From: Bordetella sp. LUAb4
Lineage (GTDB): Bacteria > Pseudomonadota > Gammaproteobacteria > Burkholderiales > Burkholderiaceae_B
NCBI RefSeq assembly: GCF_021325795.1
Contig: NZ_JAHPZX010000002.1
Location: 1,054,001 to 1,118,000 of the forward strand
DNA: 64,000 nt
Reading direction: 5' to 3'
Part shown: in pieces, positions 38,919 to 49,963 of the stretch
Numbering within the stretch: position 1 is the first letter of the stretch
Layout of the letters: each line of letters begins with the position of its first letter
Made by a program: the position numbers and the translations under genes
Notes under the pieces: generated by a model
What the model was told of the DNA's origin: nothing
Databases searched by the model: none
The model's input: only the letters and a program-made list of their open reading frames with translations

Positions 38919-39794
38919 TCAGACGCTCAAGACTTCAGCAGGCTGTCGCGTCAGCAGCGCCAGCAAACGGGCGATTTCCTCTCGCAGCTGGCGACGGTCC
39001 ACCACCATGTCGATGGCGCCCTTGTGCAACAAGAATTCGGCACGCTGAAAGCCTTCCGGCAGTTTCTCACGCACGGTCTGCTCGATCACGCGCGGGCCGG
39101 CAAAGCCGATCAGGGCCTTGGGTTCCGCGATCACCACATCGCCCATGAAGGCAAAGCTGGCCGACACACCACCCATGGTCGGATCGGTCAGCACGCTGAT
39201 GAACGGCAGTTGTTCCTTGGCCAGGCGTGTCAGCATGGCATTGGTCTTGGCCATCTGCATCAGCGACAGCAGGCTTTCCTGCATGCGCGCGCCGCCCGAT
39301 GCGGCAACGCAGATGAACGGCGTCTTCTGGTCCAGGGCAGCCTGGGCGCCGCGCGCGAAGCGCTCGCCGACCACCGAGCCCATGGAGCCGCCCATGAATT
39401 CGAATTCGAAGCAGGCCAATACCGCGGGCACACCCTTGATCGAACCGCTGACGACCACCATGGCGTCGGTTTCACCGGTCTGCTTGACGGCTTCCGCCAG
39501 ACGCTCCGGATACTTGCGCGAATCCTTGAACTTCAGCGTGTCGACCGAGCGGATCGACTGGCCCAGCTCGACGCGCCCTTCCAGATCCAACAGCGAGTCG
39601 ACGCGCGCGCGCGAGCCGATGCGCATATGGTGATCGCACTTCGGGCAGACGTGCAGATTGGCGGCGAGGTCCTCGTTATAGAGCACCGATTCGCAGGATG
39701 GGCATTTGACCCAGAGACCTTCCGGCACGCGCCGCGCCGTGGGCTCGGACGTCTTGTTGATGCGCGGCGGCAGAAGTTTTTCGATCCAGCTCAT
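38919..39794 (-). CDS. accD: acetyl-CoA carboxylase carboxyltransferase beta subunit
   Basis: The beta subunit of the carboxyltransferase that makes malonyl-CoA, 291 aa. The N-terminal zinc finger is visible as [22 protein letters not shown]. The crotonase-like core has the GGARMQES loop. It lies 34 bp after trpA; the trpA-accD pair is conserved in betaproteobacteria. The folC gene that often follows accD is not here. Confidence 0.96.
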   Translation of the reverse strand: MSWIEKLLPPRINKTSEPTARRVPEGLWVKCPSCESVLYNEDLAANLHVCPKCDHHMRIGSRARVDSLLDLEGRVELGQSIRSVDTLKFKDSRKYPERLAEAVKQTGETDAMVVVSGSIKGVPAVLACFEFEFMGGSMGSVVGERFARGAQAALDQKTPFICVAASGGARMQESLLSLMQMAKTNAMLTRLAKEQLPFISVLTDPTMGGVSASFAFMGDVVIAEPKALIGFAGPRVIEQTVREKLPEGFQRAEFLLHKGAIDMVVDRRQLREEIARLLALLTRQPAEVLSV

Positions 39795-39828
39795 TGTGAG
39801 TTCTATCCTGGTGGGGAACGGCGGCCGC

Positions 39829-40686
39829 TCAGGCCGCCGCGGGGTCCCGTTTTACGTTGTCCAGCGCTTGGCGGATGGTGCTCAGCCAGTTGCCGGCGGC
39901 GGTCGCCGCGGCGTCGGTCTGACCGGCCGCGGGCACGCCTTCAATGGCTTTTTCCATGGTCTCGATCAGCTTGCTGCCGATCACCACGGCGTCGGCCACG
40001 CGCGCCACGCGCTGGGCGCTGTCGGCGTCGCGGATGCCAAAGCCCACGCCCACCGGAATGTGGACATGGCGGCGGATGGCGGCCAGCTTGGTCGCGACGT
40101 CGTCGGTATCGATGTGGCCGGCCCCCGTCACGCCCTTGAGCGAGACGTAGTAGGCATAGCCCCGCGCCACCTTGCCGACCGCCTCGATGCGCGCTTCGGT
40201 GCTGGTGGGCGCCAGCAGGAAGATGGGCGCCATGCCCTTGGCCCCCAGCAGGTCGGCGAACTCGCGCACTTCCTCGGGCGGGTAATCGACCACCAACACG
40301 CCATCGACGCCCGCGGCCGCGGCCTGGTCGACGAAAGCGGCCTGGCCCATGGCTTCAACGGGATTGGCATAACCCATCAGCACCACGGGCGTGTCGGCGT
40401 CCTGGCGGCGGAAGTCCGCCACCGCATCCAGCACCTTGCGCAGGCTCATGCCCTGCGCAATGGCGCGTTCGGTGGCGCGCTGGATGACGGGGCCGTCGGC
40501 CATCGGGTCGGAAAACGGCACCCCCAGCTCGATGACATCGGCACCGGCGCGTACCAGCGCATGCATCAACGGCACGCAGGACGCGGGCGACGGATCGCCG
40601 GCGGCGATATAGGGAATCAGGGCGGCGCGGCCGGCCGCCTGGGTGCGGGCAAAGGCAGCGCCGATGCGGTCTTTTTGTACGGTCAT
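39829..40686 (-). CDS. trpA: tryptophan synthase alpha chain
   Basis: It cleaves indole-3-glycerol phosphate to indole; 285 aa. The catalytic Glu is in [16 protein letters not shown] and the Asp in [13 protein letters not shown]. It is the middle gene of the leftward trpB-trpA-accD unit, 21 bp after trpB. An Ala/Gly-rich bump ([16 protein letters not shown]) is near the C-terminus. Confidence 0.96.
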   Translation of the reverse strand: MTVQKDRIGAAFARTQAAGRAALIPYIAAGDPSPASCVPLMHALVRAGADVIELGVPFSDPMADGPVIQRATERAIAQGMSLRKVLDAVADFRRQDADTPVVLMGYANPVEAMGQAAFVDQAAAAGVDGVLVVDYPPEEVREFADLLGAKGMAPIFLLAPTSTEARIEAVGKVARGYAYYVSLKGVTGAGHIDTDDVATKLAAIRRHVHIPVGVGFGIRDADSAQRVARVADAVVIGSKLIETMEKAIEGVPAAGQTDAAATAAGNWLSTIRQALDNVKRDPAAA

Positions 40687-40707
40687 GCTATTCAGGTCAC
40701 CGGTGGA

Positions 40708-41907
40708 TTACAGCTGCAGGCCGGCGCGCTCGGCGACGGTGTGCATGTCCTTGTCGCCGCGGCCCGACAGGTTGACCAGGATGATCTTGTCCTTGGGCAG
40801 GGTCGGCGCCAGGCGCGTCGCGTAGGCGATGGCATGCGACGACTCCAGCGCCGGCATGATGCCTTCGATACGGCAGCAATCATGGAAGGCGCGCAAGGCT
40901 TCTTCATCCGTCACGCCCACGTAGCTGGCGCGGCCGCTGTCCTTGAGCCAGGCGTGTTCGGGGCCGACGCCCGGATAGTCCAGGCCTGCCGAGACGGAAT
41001 GCGTTTCCTGCACCTGGCCGTTCTCGTCCTGCATCACATAGGTGCGGTTGCCATGCAGCACGCCCACCTGGCCGGCGGCGATGGACGCCGCGTGACGGCC
41101 GCTGTCCATGCCTTCGCCGGCGGCTTCGACGCCGATCAACTGGACATTTTCATGCGGGATGTAGGGATGGAAAATGCCCATGGCATTGGACCCGCCGCCC
41201 ACGGCCGCGATGACGTAGTCCGGCTGCTGGCCGGTCTCTTGCGGCATCTGCGCCAGGCACTCATTGCCGATCACGGTCTGGAAATCACGCACCATGCGCG
41301 GATAGGGATCGGGCCCCGCCACCGTGCCGATGATGTAGAAAGTGTTGGCGACATTGGTGACCCAGTCGCGCATGGCTTCATTCAACGCATCCTTGAGCGT
41401 GCGCGAACCCGACTCCACCGGCACCACCGTGGCACCCAGCAGCTTCATGCGGTAGACGTTCGACGCCTGGCGGCGCACGTCTTCGCTGCCCATGTAGACC
41501 ACGCACTCCATGCCGTAGCGCGCCGCCACGGTGGCGGTGGCCACGCCATGCTGGCCGGCGCCGGTTTCAGCGATGACGCGCGGCTTACCCATGCGGCGGG
41601 CCAACAAGGCCTGGCCGATGCAGTTGTTGACCTTGTGCGCGCCGGTATGGTTCAGGTCCTCGCGCTTGAACCAGATCTGTGCGCCGCCCAGCTCCTGCGA
41701 CCAGCGCCGCGCGTGGTACACGGGCGTGGGGCGACCCACATAGTGCTTGAGTTCGTAGGCGAACTCTTCCTGAAAGAGCGGATCGGCGCGGAAATGGTCA
41801 TAAGCCGCGCGCAATTCATCCAGGGCGTGCATCAGCGTTTCCGCCACGAACACGCCACCGTAGGGTCCGAAATGCCCTTGGGCATCGGGAAGATCGTAAG
41901 GTTTCAC
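40708..41907 (-). CDS. trpB: tryptophan synthase beta chain
   Basis: The PLP enzyme that joins indole and serine; 399 aa, normal length. The PLP Lys is in HTGAHKVNN. The Gly-rich phosphate loop is [10 protein letters not shown] chose the GTG at 41907 (V-K-P-Y-D-L-P-D), with GGGAGAA 6 bp upstream. ATGs at 41937 and 41946 would add residues outside the family. trpF, the common upstream partner, is missing; argE lies there instead. Confidence 0.95.
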   Translation of the reverse strand: MKPYDLPDAQGHFGPYGGVFVAETLMHALDELRAAYDHFRADPLFQEEFAYELKHYVGRPTPVYHARRWSQELGGAQIWFKREDLNHTGAHKVNNCIGQALLARRMGKPRVIAETGAGQHGVATATVAARYGMECVVYMGSEDVRRQASNVYRMKLLGATVVPVESGSRTLKDALNEAMRDWVTNVANTFYIIGTVAGPDPYPRMVRDFQTVIGNECLAQMPQETGQQPDYVIAAVGGGSNAMGIFHPYIPHENVQLIGVEAAGEGMDSGRHAASIAAGQVGVLHGNRTYVMQDENGQVQETHSVSAGLDYPGVGPEHAWLKDSGRASYVGVTDEEALRAFHDCCRIEGIMPALESSHAIAYATRLAPTLPKDKIILVNLSGRGDKDMHTVAERAGLQL

Positions 41908-42047
41908 CAGGCTTCTCCCGCCACGATGCGACGCCATCGGCCGCATCGCCAGCTTGGCGGCCCACCCTGGATCGGACAGTGCCACCGACTTAGCAACCGG
42001 GTATTTTACCCGAGTGGGGCCGGACGGCCCACTCAGTCCCGCATTGC

Positions 42048-43235
42048 CTACAAGGACCGCCCGAGCCGCCGCAGGAAGGCGACGCAATCCGCCAGCTGAT
42101 CCACCGCCACGTATTCGTCAGGCTTATGGGCCTGCACGATATGGCCCGGGCCGCAGACCACCGTGGGTATGCCTATCCCCTGGAATAAGCCGGCCTCGGT
42201 GGCATAGGCCACTTTGCGCGTAGCGGTGTCCCGGGTCAGCGCGCGCGCCAGCTCGGTGATGGCGGCCTGCTCCGAAGCCTCCAGGCCGGGCGCTGCCGGG
42301 CCCTTTTCGATCTCCACCCGTGCGTCGGGGAATTCGGTGTGCATGCGCGGCAGCAGGGTTTCACTGACGTAGCGCTCGATATCCGCCTGGATATCTCCCG
42401 GTGACATGCCGGGCAGGTTGCGGAATTCGTAGGTGAATTCGCAGGCGTCGGGAATGGTGTTGACCGCGATGCCACCACGGATCTGATTGGTGGTCAGCGT
42501 GCTGAAGGGCACATCGTAGAAGTTGTCGTAAGGCCCTTTGGCGCGGTAGGCGTCGGCCAGGTCGCGGATATGGCAGATCAGGCGGGCCGCATGCTCGATG
42601 GCATTGCAACCTTGCGACGTCAGCGAAGAATGCGCGGCCTTGCCATGGACCCGGCAGTGGAAGACATTGATGCCTTTGTGCGCCACCACCACTTGCATGC
42701 CGGTGGGTTCGCCCACCACGCAGCCTTCCGGCCGGATGCCGCGCTCGCGCAGGTCGGCCAGCAAGTACGGCGCGCCGGCGCAGCCCACTTCCTCGTCGTA
42801 GGAAAAGGCCAGATGCAGCGGCTTCTTGCGCGGCATGGCGAGGAATTCGGGCACCAGCGCCAGGGACGCGGCGATGTAGCCTTTCATGTCGCACGAGCCA
42901 CGGCCGTAGAGCCGCCCATCCCTTTCTTGCAGGGTGAAGGGATCGGAAGACCAGTCCTGCCCATCCACCGGCACCACATCGGTATGGCCCGACAAGACGA
43001 TGCCGCCCTGCGTACCGCCGTCCTGGGCGGGCAGCGTGGCGAACAAATTGGCTTTGTTGCGTTCGGCGTTATGCACCAGCACGGCGTCGACGCCCTGCCC
43101 CTTGAGCGCATCGCGCACGGTTTCGATGAGGGCCAGGTTCGAATTGCGGCTGGTGGTGTCGAAGGCGACCAGTTTTTCCAGCCAGGCGCGGGTCGCGGTA
43201 TTGGCGTCCTGTGCGGTTTGCGTGGGGGTATCCAT
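42048..43235 (-). CDS. argE: acetylornithine deacetylase
   Basis: An M20-family zinc hydrolase of 395 aa that frees ornithine from N-acetylornithine in arginine synthesis. Metal-binding landmarks: [23 protein letters not shown] and the Glu pair in [10 protein letters not shown]. The dimerisation domain lies in the middle. The start at 43235 is the first ATG with family similarity. It is leftward, 73 bp after relA, with a 140-bp gap before trpB. Confidence 0.92.
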   Translation of the reverse strand: MDTPTQTAQDANTATRAWLEKLVAFDTTSRNSNLALIETVRDALKGQGVDAVLVHNAERNKANLFATLPAQDGGTQGGIVLSGHTDVVPVDGQDWSSDPFTLQERDGRLYGRGSCDMKGYIAASLALVPEFLAMPRKKPLHLAFSYDEEVGCAGAPYLLADLRERGIRPEGCVVGEPTGMQVVVAHKGINVFHCRVHGKAAHSSLTSQGCNAIEHAARLICHIRDLADAYRAKGPYDNFYDVPFSTLTTNQIRGGIAVNTIPDACEFTYEFRNLPGMSPGDIQADIERYVSETLLPRMHTEFPDARVEIEKGPAAPGLEASEQAAITELARALTRDTATRKVAYATEAGLFQGIGIPTVVCGPGHIVQAHKPDEYVAVDQLADCVAFLRRLGRSL

Positions 43236-43308
43236 GATGGCGGCGGCCCTGCGTGAAGGAAACAGGCAGTTTAGGGCGGCCGGGGTGCGGCCGTCCATGT
43301 GCCGCGTG

Positions 43309-45753
43309 CTATTTCCGCGCGGCCCCCGTCACGCCGGCGACTTCGGTCAGCGCCACCAAGGCCCGGTTCAGGGCCTCGCCGTCCGGCACTTCCACGGTGA
43401 ATACCATATGCGCCAGCGAGCTGCGGCTTTGCGTGTTGACGCCAATGACGTTGAGCCGCAGCTTGGCGAACACTTCGGACAGATCGCGCAGCAGGCCCGA
43501 GCGGTCGTGCGCACGGATGCTGACATCGACCGGATAGAGCGTGCCGCCGGTCTTGCCCCAGGTGACCTCGATGCTGCGTTCCGGTTCGCGGCTGGCCAGC
43601 GCGGCGTAGCTGTGGCAATCCTTGCGGTGAATGGACACGCCGCGGCCACGCGTGACGAAGCCGACGATCTCGTCGGGCGGCGCCGGACGGCAGCAGCGCG
43701 CCAGTTGCGTCATCAAGGAGCCCACGCCGACCACCAGCACACCGCTCTTGCCGCTTTTCTCCGTGCTTTCCGCGCGGCTGGCATGGGTGACGACCTGCGG
43801 GGCGGCCGACTCGGCGGACGCGGGCTGCTGGAAGGCGCTGTCGATCTGGCGCAGGCTGAACTCGTCCTTGGCGGCCGCGACGTAGAGGTCGTCCGCGCGG
43901 GCGAAACCCAGCTGTTGCGCCAATTGCTCCAGGTTGACCGCCGTCTTGCCCAGGCGTTGCAGCTCTTTTTCAACCAGGGCCTGGCCCTGGGTGATGCGCT
44001 GTTGCAACTCGATGGCGTTGAACCAGGCCCGCACCTTGGAGCGCGCCCGCGGACTGGCCAGGAAACCCAGTTGGGGGTTGAGCCAATCGCGCGACGGGCC
44101 GCCGGATTTGGCGGATACGATCTCCACGGTCTGGCCGGTAGCGAGACGCGTCTGCAAGGGCACCAGTTGACCGTCCACGCGCGCGCCACGGCAGCGATGG
44201 CCCAGGTCGGTGTGCAGGTGGTAGGCGAAATCCACCGGCGTCGAACCGGCCGGCAGCTCGATCACGCGGGCTTGCGGCGTCAGGACGTAGATGTGCTGAC
44301 CGATATCGGCGCCCGCCATCGCGCCACCTTTGCGGGCGCTGCGGGAAGATCCCGCTTGCGCGGCGGGCCGGGACGCGTTGGTGGGCGGCGCCAAGGTGGC
44401 GCCTATTTCGGTGCGTACTGCCGTATCGACCGCCGCCTCGGCACCCGCGGCCGCGGAATCCGCGGCGATGGCGGCCGCCGCGGTAGACGTGTCAGTGCCG
44501 GTGCCGGTGCCGGTGCCGGCGTCCGGCGCAGCCTCCACGTCCGCGCTCCACGCCAGCAGTTGGCGCATCCAGGATAACTGGCGGTCGTAATCGCTGGACG
44601 CCGCCACCTGGCCGCCACGGGGACCCGCTTCCTTGTAGCGCCAGTGGGCCGCCATGCCGTATTCGGCGAACTGGTGCATCTCGCGCGTGCGTATCTGCAC
44701 CTCGAACGGCCTGCCATCGCCGTCCGCCACCACGGTGTGCAGCGAACGGTAGCCGTTGGGCTTGGGCCGCGAAATGTAGTCGTCGAACTCCTGTCCCACC
44801 GGCGTCCACATGGCATGCACCAGGGCCAGCGCGGCATAGCAATCGCGCACGTCGCCGACGATGACGCGCAGCGCGCGCAGGTCGTAAAGATGCGTGAAGT
44901 CCAGTTTCTTGGCCCGCATCTTGTTCCAGATGCTGTAGATATGCTTGGGCCGGCCGCTGACTTCGGCGGCGATACCGGCCTTGGCCAGGGCATCCTGCAT
45001 ACGCGCCACGGTGTCGCGGATGAAGGCTTCACGCTCGACGCGTTTTTCTTCCAGCAGCTTGGCGATCTGCTTGTAGCGGTCGGGATCGGTGAAGCGGAAG
45101 GCCAGGTCTTCCATCTCCCACTTGATCTGCCAGATGCCCAGCCGATTGGCCAGGGGCGCGTACAGGTCCAGCGTTTCACGCGCCAATTGCGGATCGCAGG
45201 GAACCTTGGTGGCGGCGTGCCAGCGCAGGCTTTGCAGCCGCGACGCCAGGCGCATCAGCACGATGCGCAGGTCGGCCGCCATCGCCAGCAGCATCTTGCG
45301 CTGCATTTCCTTCTGGGTGCCGCTGCCGGCGGCGCTGTCGCTGGCATGGCGCGCCATCACGCCCAGGCGCAGCAGCGCATGCGCACCCTGCACCAGGTGC
45401 GCCACGTCGTCGCCGAAATCCGCCGTCAAGGGATCGATGCGCAAGCTCTGGGGCGGCGCCTGCAGGTCGGTGGGCAGGGCCGCCAGCACCGCTGCGACAC
45501 GCGTGGCGGCATCGGTATGCAGGCTGGCCAGGATGCGCCCGACACCCGCGGCGTGGACGATCAGGGGTTCGCCGGTGATGGATTGCTGCCCGGCGAAGCG
45601 GTCCGCGACCGAGCTGGCGGCGCGCGCCAATTGCGCCCGGCCAGCCGGGTCCAATCCGGCGGCGGCGGCATCGAGCCACGCGGCATCGAGGCCAGCGCCG
45701 GAATCTGCGGCATCGGCAGGCTGCGGAGATTCGGGAGCGGAAGGCGGGGACAT
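43309..45753 (-). CDS. relA: (p)ppGpp synthetase RelA
   Basis: A RelA/SpoT homologue of 814 aa. The HD hydrolase domain is degenerate: the HD pair and its flanking His are lost in the N-terminal 150 residues. The synthetase domain is intact (GRPKHIYSIWNKM, and EFDDYISRPKPNGYRSLHT). The EFDD motif, instead of RFKD, marks synthetase-only RelA enzymes. TGS (VDFAYHLHTDLGHRCRGA), helical, Zn-finger (LARCCRPAPPDEIVG) and ACT domains follow. Between synthetase and TGS (about residues 405-480) is an extra Ala/Thr-rich insert starting with GTGTGTGT-type repeats. It responds to uncharged tRNA on ribosomes. Confidence 0.95.
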   Translation of the reverse strand: MSPPSAPESPQPADAADSGAGLDAAWLDAAAAGLDPAGRAQLARAASSVADRFAGQQSITGEPLIVHAAGVGRILASLHTDAATRVAAVLAALPTDLQAPPQSLRIDPLTADFGDDVAHLVQGAHALLRLGVMARHASDSAAGSGTQKEMQRKMLLAMAADLRIVLMRLASRLQSLRWHAATKVPCDPQLARETLDLYAPLANRLGIWQIKWEMEDLAFRFTDPDRYKQIAKLLEEKRVEREAFIRDTVARMQDALAKAGIAAEVSGRPKHIYSIWNKMRAKKLDFTHLYDLRALRVIVGDVRDCYAALALVHAMWTPVGQEFDDYISRPKPNGYRSLHTVVADGDGRPFEVQIRTREMHQFAEYGMAAHWRYKEAGPRGGQVAASSDYDRQLSWMRQLLAWSADVEAAPDAGTGTGTGTDTSTAAAAIAADSAAAGAEAAVDTAVRTEIGATLAPPTNASRPAAQAGSSRSARKGGAMAGADIGQHIYVLTPQARVIELPAGSTPVDFAYHLHTDLGHRCRGARVDGQLVPLQTRLATGQTVEIVSAKSGGPSRDWLNPQLGFLASPRARSKVRAWFNAIELQQRITQGQALVEKELQRLGKTAVNLEQLAQQLGFARADDLYVAAAKDEFSLRQIDSAFQQPASAESAAPQVVTHASRAESTEKSGKSGVLVVGVGSLMTQLARCCRPAPPDEIVGFVTRGRGVSIHRKDCHSYAALASREPERSIEVTWGKTGGTLYPVDVSIRAHDRSGLLRDLSEVFAKLRLNVIGVNTQSRSSLAHMVFTVEVPDGEALNRALVALTEVAGVTGAARK

Positions 45754-46028
45754 CGACGACGAAAACGACTGGAACCGGTTGAGAGATTGACACTCTACAC
45801 TAAGGCAGTGATGGCTTCGGCCCGCCGGACGTCAGGGTTTGCGTCAGGTCCGAGTACGGTCGTCGGACCAAGCGCGGAGGCGTCAAGACGCCCCGACGCC
45901 GGGGGCGGCGCGGGGGCCAGGCCGTTTCGGACGCCGGCGCGACGTGGGCCGACGTAGGCCGACGTCGGCTGTGCTCGACGCGGGTCTTCGCTTAAGACGA
46001 AAAAAGCATAAAACGGGATGGTCAACTT

Positions 46029-46901
46029 ATGTTTCGATGGCTCAAGGGGCGCGGGGCGCGCGATGCGCAGGTCGATGAAGTGCGCGCGCGCATTCCGATG
46101 GAATTGTGGGAACAGGTGCTGGATGCCTTCCCCTTCCTGTATCCCCTCACGCAGGAAGAGCAGGCGGCGCTGCTGGATCGCACGGCCTGGGTGCTGGCCA
46201 GCAAGACCATGAATGGCGCGGGCGGGCTGGCGCTGACCGACTTCATGCGCCTGTGCATCGCCGCCCAGGCCGCTCTGCCCATCCTGAACCTGGAGCCGGC
46301 GCTATATGAAGGCTGGGACGAAATCATTGTCTATCCCGGCGGTTTCGTCATTCCGCGCCAGCGCGAAGATGCGGACGGCGTGGTGCACGAGTACGAGGAA
46401 GATGCAGCCGGCGAGGCCTGGGATGGCGGCCCGGTGCTGATTTCCTGGGAGGACGCGCGGCTGGCGGCGGGCGGCTACAACGTCGTGATCCACGAGTTTG
46501 CCCACAAGCTGGACCTGTTGACGGGCGCCGCTGACGGCGTACCCAATCTGGCGGGCCGGCGCGATGTCGACGGCCGCGCCTGGCGCGGTGTGCTGGAACG
46601 CAGCCTGGACCAATTCAGCGCGGCACTCGAAGCGGTCGAAGCCGCCATCCCGCCGGATGTGGATCCGGAAGGACCGGATGCCGATCAATGGTATGGCCAG
46701 TTGCCATTGGATCCCTACGCGGCCACGGATGAAGCGGAGTTCTTCGCGGTCAGCTCGGAGAGCTTCTTCGCCGATCCGGGACCCTTGGCCGACGCGATGC
46801 CGGATTGGTACGCCCTGCTGCGCGCCTATTACCGCCAGGATCCGCTGGCGCGGCTGCAGCGCTACGAGGACCAGCAGTCCGAGGACCGGCAATCGCCATG
46901 A
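46029..46901 (+). CDS. mtfA: MtfA-like zinc metallopeptidase (M90)
   Basis: A cytosolic zinc peptidase of 290 aa. The HExxH motif is HEFAH, His155 to His159, followed by KLDLLTG. The family start F-R-W-L and the upstream LPILNLEPALYEGW are typical. In E. coli MtfA binds Mlc and so affects glucose uptake. In a bacterium without an obvious PTS glucose system its role may differ. The next gene overlaps by 4 bp (ATGA). Confidence 0.88.
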   Translation: MFRWLKGRGARDAQVDEVRARIPMELWEQVLDAFPFLYPLTQEEQAALLDRTAWVLASKTMNGAGGLALTDFMRLCIAAQAALPILNLEPALYEGWDEIIVYPGGFVIPRQREDADGVVHEYEEDAAGEAWDGGPVLISWEDARLAAGGYNVVIHEFAHKLDLLTGAADGVPNLAGRRDVDGRAWRGVLERSLDQFSAALEAVEAAIPPDVDPEGPDADQWYGQLPLDPYAATDEAEFFAVSSESFFADPGPLADAMPDWYALLRAYYRQDPLARLQRYEDQQSEDRQSP

Positions 46902-47491
46902 CCCACGCGCGCCCTCGCCTGCTTATCGTGTGGCACAGCCGTAGCGGCGCGGCCCAGGCCATGGCGCAGGCCGCCGCCGCGGGCGCCCGCGACGTGGCCG
47001 CGTGGGCGGCGGAGGGAGCGCACGGCGATGAGGTGCCGAACCCCGACGACACGGCAGGCGGCGCCAAGGCCACGCCGGCTTTGGACGTCACGGTGCTGCC
47101 TGCGGGCGAGGTCCAGGCCGAGGACCTGCTGCAAAGCGACGGCTATCTTTTTTGCGCGCCGGAGAATCTGGGTACGCTGAGCGGCGCCATGAAGGAATTC
47201 TTCGATCGTTGTTATTACGGCGTCCTCGATGCGGACGGCGTCAGCCCGATCAGCGGGCGGCCCTACGGACTGATGATCAGCGCCGGCACGGATGGCAGCG
47301 GCGCGGCCCGGCAGGCAGAGCGTATCTGCACGGGATGGCGGCTGCGCCTGGCAGCGGCGCCACTCATTGCGCGCAACGGCGCACAATCGCCAGCCCAGAT
47401 CCTGGCGCCCAAGACCGTGGCGCCCGATGTCTTGCATGACTGCAAGGAATTGGGAGGCTTGCTGGCGGGACTGCTGTTGATGGGCGGCTAG
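46898..47491 (+). CDS. flavodoxin-like NAD(P)H-dependent FMN reductase
   Basis: A flavodoxin-fold protein of 197 aa. The phosphate-binding loop is WHSRSGAAQAMA, the second flavin loop is FCAPENLGTLSGAMKEFFDRCYY, and SAGTDGSGAARQ is the third. The start at 46898 overlaps the mtfA stop, so the two are coupled. An Ala/Gly/Asp-rich loop lies at residues 30-50. Probably an NAD(P)H:quinone or FMN reductase; substrate unknown. Confidence 0.75.
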   Translation: MTHARPRLLIVWHSRSGAAQAMAQAAAAGARDVAAWAAEGAHGDEVPNPDDTAGGAKATPALDVTVLPAGEVQAEDLLQSDGYLFCAPENLGTLSGAMKEFFDRCYYGVLDADGVSPISGRPYGLMISAGTDGSGAARQAERICTGWRLRLAAAPLIARNGAQSPAQILAPKTVAPDVLHDCKELGGLLAGLLLMGG

Positions 47492-47507
47492 ACCCGCTGA
47501 AACGAAT

Positions 47508-47530
47508 CAGGCCGCTTTGCGAGCGGCCTG
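47508..47530 (+). terminator. hairpin after the flavodoxin-like gene
   Basis: A 9-bp perfect stem (CAGGCCGCT/AGCGGCCTG) with a 5-nt loop, 16 bp past the stop. There is no T-run, so termination may depend on Rho or on the neighbouring hairpin. Confidence 0.5.
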
Positions 47531-47543
47531 TGCACTGCCTCGA

Positions 47544-47567
47544 TAAAACCCGCGTGCCGGCACGCGG
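47544..47567 (-). terminator. intrinsic terminator of ridA
   Basis: A perfect 18-bp palindrome (CCGCGTGCC and complement), followed on the minus strand by GTTTTA. It lies 6 bp past the ridA stop. Confidence 0.65.
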
Positions 47568-47573
47568 TCCGGC

Positions 47574-47927
47574 TTAGCCCACCGCGGCGGTCACGACGAT
47601 CTCGACTTTGTAGTCGGGATTGGCAAGACGGGACTCGACGGTGGCACGGGGAGGCGCGTTGCCATCGGCAACCCAGGCGTCCCAGGCTTTGTTCATGCCG
47701 TCGAATTCTTTCATGTTGGTGATGAAGATCTGGGCCATCAGGATGCGCGACTTGTCGGTGCCGGCTTCGGCCAACAGCTTGTCTACCGTCGCCAGGACCT
47801 GAGCGGTCTGACCGGTGATGTCCAGCGTGGCGTCATCCGGCACCTGACCGGCCAGGTAGGCGACGCCGTTATAGACGGCCATATCCGAGAGACGCTTGGC
47901 GACATTGACGCGTTTGATGCTGCTCAT
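47574..47927 (-). CDS. ridA: RidA-family enamine/imine deaminase
   Basis: A 117-aa RidA (YjgF/YER057c) protein. The family residues are visible in YLAGQVPDD, the Arg in SRILMAQIFITNM and the closing PPRATVESRLANPDYKVEI. It hydrolyses reactive 2-aminoacrylate-type intermediates made by PLP enzymes. AGGAGGG lies 8 bp before the ATG. It has a 170-bp gap to pncB upstream. Confidence 0.88.
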   Translation of the reverse strand: MSSIKRVNVAKRLSDMAVYNGVAYLAGQVPDDATLDITGQTAQVLATVDKLLAEAGTDKSRILMAQIFITNMKEFDGMNKAWDAWVADGNAPPRATVESRLANPDYKVEIVVTAAVG

Positions 47928-48097
47928 GGGGTGATCCCTCCTGTTGGAAACCGTCGATTATCGCCGCCTTCCGTCCACGAGGGGAAGACCGTTTGAAACC
48001 GGGCCGCCTGGCCGGTTTACGCAGGACAGACAAGAAGAAGAGGCAAAACGGCGGTACAACGCGTCCTGCTTTGCCATGGCGCTCGGCAACCGCCGCG

Positions 48098-49285
48098 CTA
48101 TTTCCCGGCCGGCAGCGGCGGCAGTTCGAATACCTGGCGCAGATAGGCCAGATACGCCGGATCGTCGCACATGGTTTTTTCCGGCGCGTCGGACACCTTG
48201 GCCACGGGCTGGCCATTGCAGCGGACCATCTTCATGACGATCTGCAGGGGCTCATGCCCCAGGTCATTGGTCAGATTGGTGCCTATGCCGAAGGACACTC
48301 GGCAGCGGCCGGCAAAGCGGTGCGCCAGCTCCACCGCCCGAGGAAAGGTCAGGGAGTCGGAAAACACCAGCGTCTTGGTGCGCGGGTCGACCCGGTTGAC
48401 GCGATAGTGTTCGATCATGCGCTCGCCCCAGATGAAGGGATCGCCGGAATCATGGCGCGCGCCGTCGAACAGTTTGCAGAAATACATATCGAAATCGCGC
48501 AGGAAGGCATTGGTACCGTAGACATCGGATAGCGCGATGCCCAGATCGCCGCGATATTCCTTGGCCCAGACTTCCAGCGCGAAGACCTGGGAATCGCGCA
48601 GGCGCGGTCCCAAAGCCTGGCAGGCCTGCAAATATTCATGCCCCATGGTGCCCAAGGGCAGCACGCCATGCTCGCGCGCCAGGGCGACATTGCTGGTGCC
48701 GGCGAACATCTTGCCCATCGTGCCCTTCATGGTGGCCACCACTTCCTGGTGCCAGGCCTTGGAGAAACGCCGGCGCGTCCCATATTCGGCCACCCGGAAA
48801 TCGGCCAGCGATGGATCGTCCACCACCAGGCTCACCTTGGACTGCAGGCGCGCGCGGCCCTCGGCCAGGTCCGGATGCTGCTTCGTATTGCGGAAATAGA
48901 CCTCGTTGACGATGGCCAGCACAGGAATTTCGAACAGGATCGTATGCAGCCAGGGGCCCTGCACCGTGATCGAGATCTCGCCCTCTTCCTTGCCCTCGCT
49001 GACGTGGATGCAGCGCTCGGGCAAATGAAACAGTTCAAGAAAATCGATGAAGTCGCTCTTGATGAAGCGCAGGCTGCCAAGATATTCCAACTCGTCGGGC
49101 GTAAAGCGCAACTGGCACAAGCCGTGGATTTCCTTGCGGATCTCTTCGATATAAGGCCGCAGATTGACGCCGGGGTTGCGGCATTTGTACTGGTATTCGA
49201 CCTGGGCCGCGGGGAAATGGTGCAGCACTACCTGCATCATGCTGAACTTGTAGAGGTCGGTGTCGAGCAGCGAAGTAATGATCAT
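48098..49285 (-). CDS. pncB: nicotinate phosphoribosyltransferase
   Basis: It converts nicotinate and PRPP to nicotinate mononucleotide in NAD salvage; 395 aa, normal length. The start [24 protein letters not shown] is diagnostic; the catalytic His region is [13 protein letters not shown], and SGDPFIWG and [12 protein letters not shown] are further conserved blocks. It is divergent from fdxA across a 274-bp gap. Confidence 0.95.
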   Translation of the reverse strand: MIITSLLDTDLYKFSMMQVVLHHFPAAQVEYQYKCRNPGVNLRPYIEEIRKEIHGLCQLRFTPDELEYLGSLRFIKSDFIDFLELFHLPERCIHVSEGKEEGEISITVQGPWLHTILFEIPVLAIVNEVYFRNTKQHPDLAEGRARLQSKVSLVVDDPSLADFRVAEYGTRRRFSKAWHQEVVATMKGTMGKMFAGTSNVALAREHGVLPLGTMGHEYLQACQALGPRLRDSQVFALEVWAKEYRGDLGIALSDVYGTNAFLRDFDMYFCKLFDGARHDSGDPFIWGERMIEHYRVNRVDPRTKTLVFSDSLTFPRAVELAHRFAGRCRVSFGIGTNLTNDLGHEPLQIVMKMVRCNGQPVAKVSDAPEKTMCDDPAYLAYLRQVFELPPLPAGK

Positions 49286-49559
49286 AGAGGCCCCCCGTAC
49301 CGCGCGGCGCGCGGCCCCCCAGGGGGCGACACTGGCGAACCGGGGGACCCGGCTCCGCGGTGTCCCCGAGCGGGCTCAGGTTCTTAAGCGTGATTGTCTC
49401 GGATTTGCGTGAACTTAACGATGGGGGCAACCTTAGCACAGTGCCCGGGCGCGCACGGGCGACGACTATGCCCCGGCCAGGGTTATCCCAGGAGGTTTTT
49501 GCAGTGTTTGGGTAAAATCCCTGTTTTCGCGGATAAATAAACCCCCGGAGTTCCACCGC

Positions 49560-49883
49560 ATGACCCACGTCGTTACCGAAAACTGTATCAAATGCAAGTA
49601 CACCGACTGCGTGGATGTGTGCCCCGTCGATTGTTTCCGCGCGGGCCCCAACTTCCTGGTAATCGATCCCGACGAATGCATAGACTGTGCGGTGTGCATC
49701 CCCGAGTGCCCGGCTAACGCCATTTACGCGGAAGAAGATGTGCCGCAGGACCAGCTGCAGTTCATCGCGCTGAACGCCGAACTGTCGCCTGAATTCCAGA
49801 GCATCAGCCGCGCCACCAAGCCGCTGCCCGATGCGGACGAATGGAACGGCAAGCCGGACAAACTGCAATACCTGGAAAAGTAA
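49560..49883 (+). CDS. fdxA: ferredoxin FdxA (3Fe-4S/4Fe-4S type)
   Basis: A 107-aa seven-iron-type ferredoxin. The N-terminal cluster site is C-I-K-C-K-Y-T-D-C with a later Cys in VCPVDC. The second site is [12 protein letters not shown]. The C-terminal extension after residue 60 is typical of FdxA. The gene has CCGGAG about 8 bp before the ATG. It lies 80 bp before fpr, its probable electron donor. Confidence 0.94.
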   Translation: MTHVVTENCIKCKYTDCVDVCPVDCFRAGPNFLVIDPDECIDCAVCIPECPANAIYAEEDVPQDQLQFIALNAELSPEFQSISRATKPLPDADEWNGKPDKLQYLEK

Positions 49884-49963
49884 AAGGTCCACGCGCGTTC
49901 GAGTGCGCTCGGGTTGCGCTCGGGTTGCGGTCGGATTGCGCGCGAACCGCCTTCGAACTGCCA

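Noticed and set aside
39706-42099. 797-aa plus-strand open frame over trpA and trpB
   Set aside because: Antisense shadow of tryptophan synthase genes.
44500-44530. GTGCCG microsatellite as a phase-variable frameshift switch in relA
   Set aside because: The unit is six bases, so length changes keep the reading frame; it can vary linker length but not switch the gene off.
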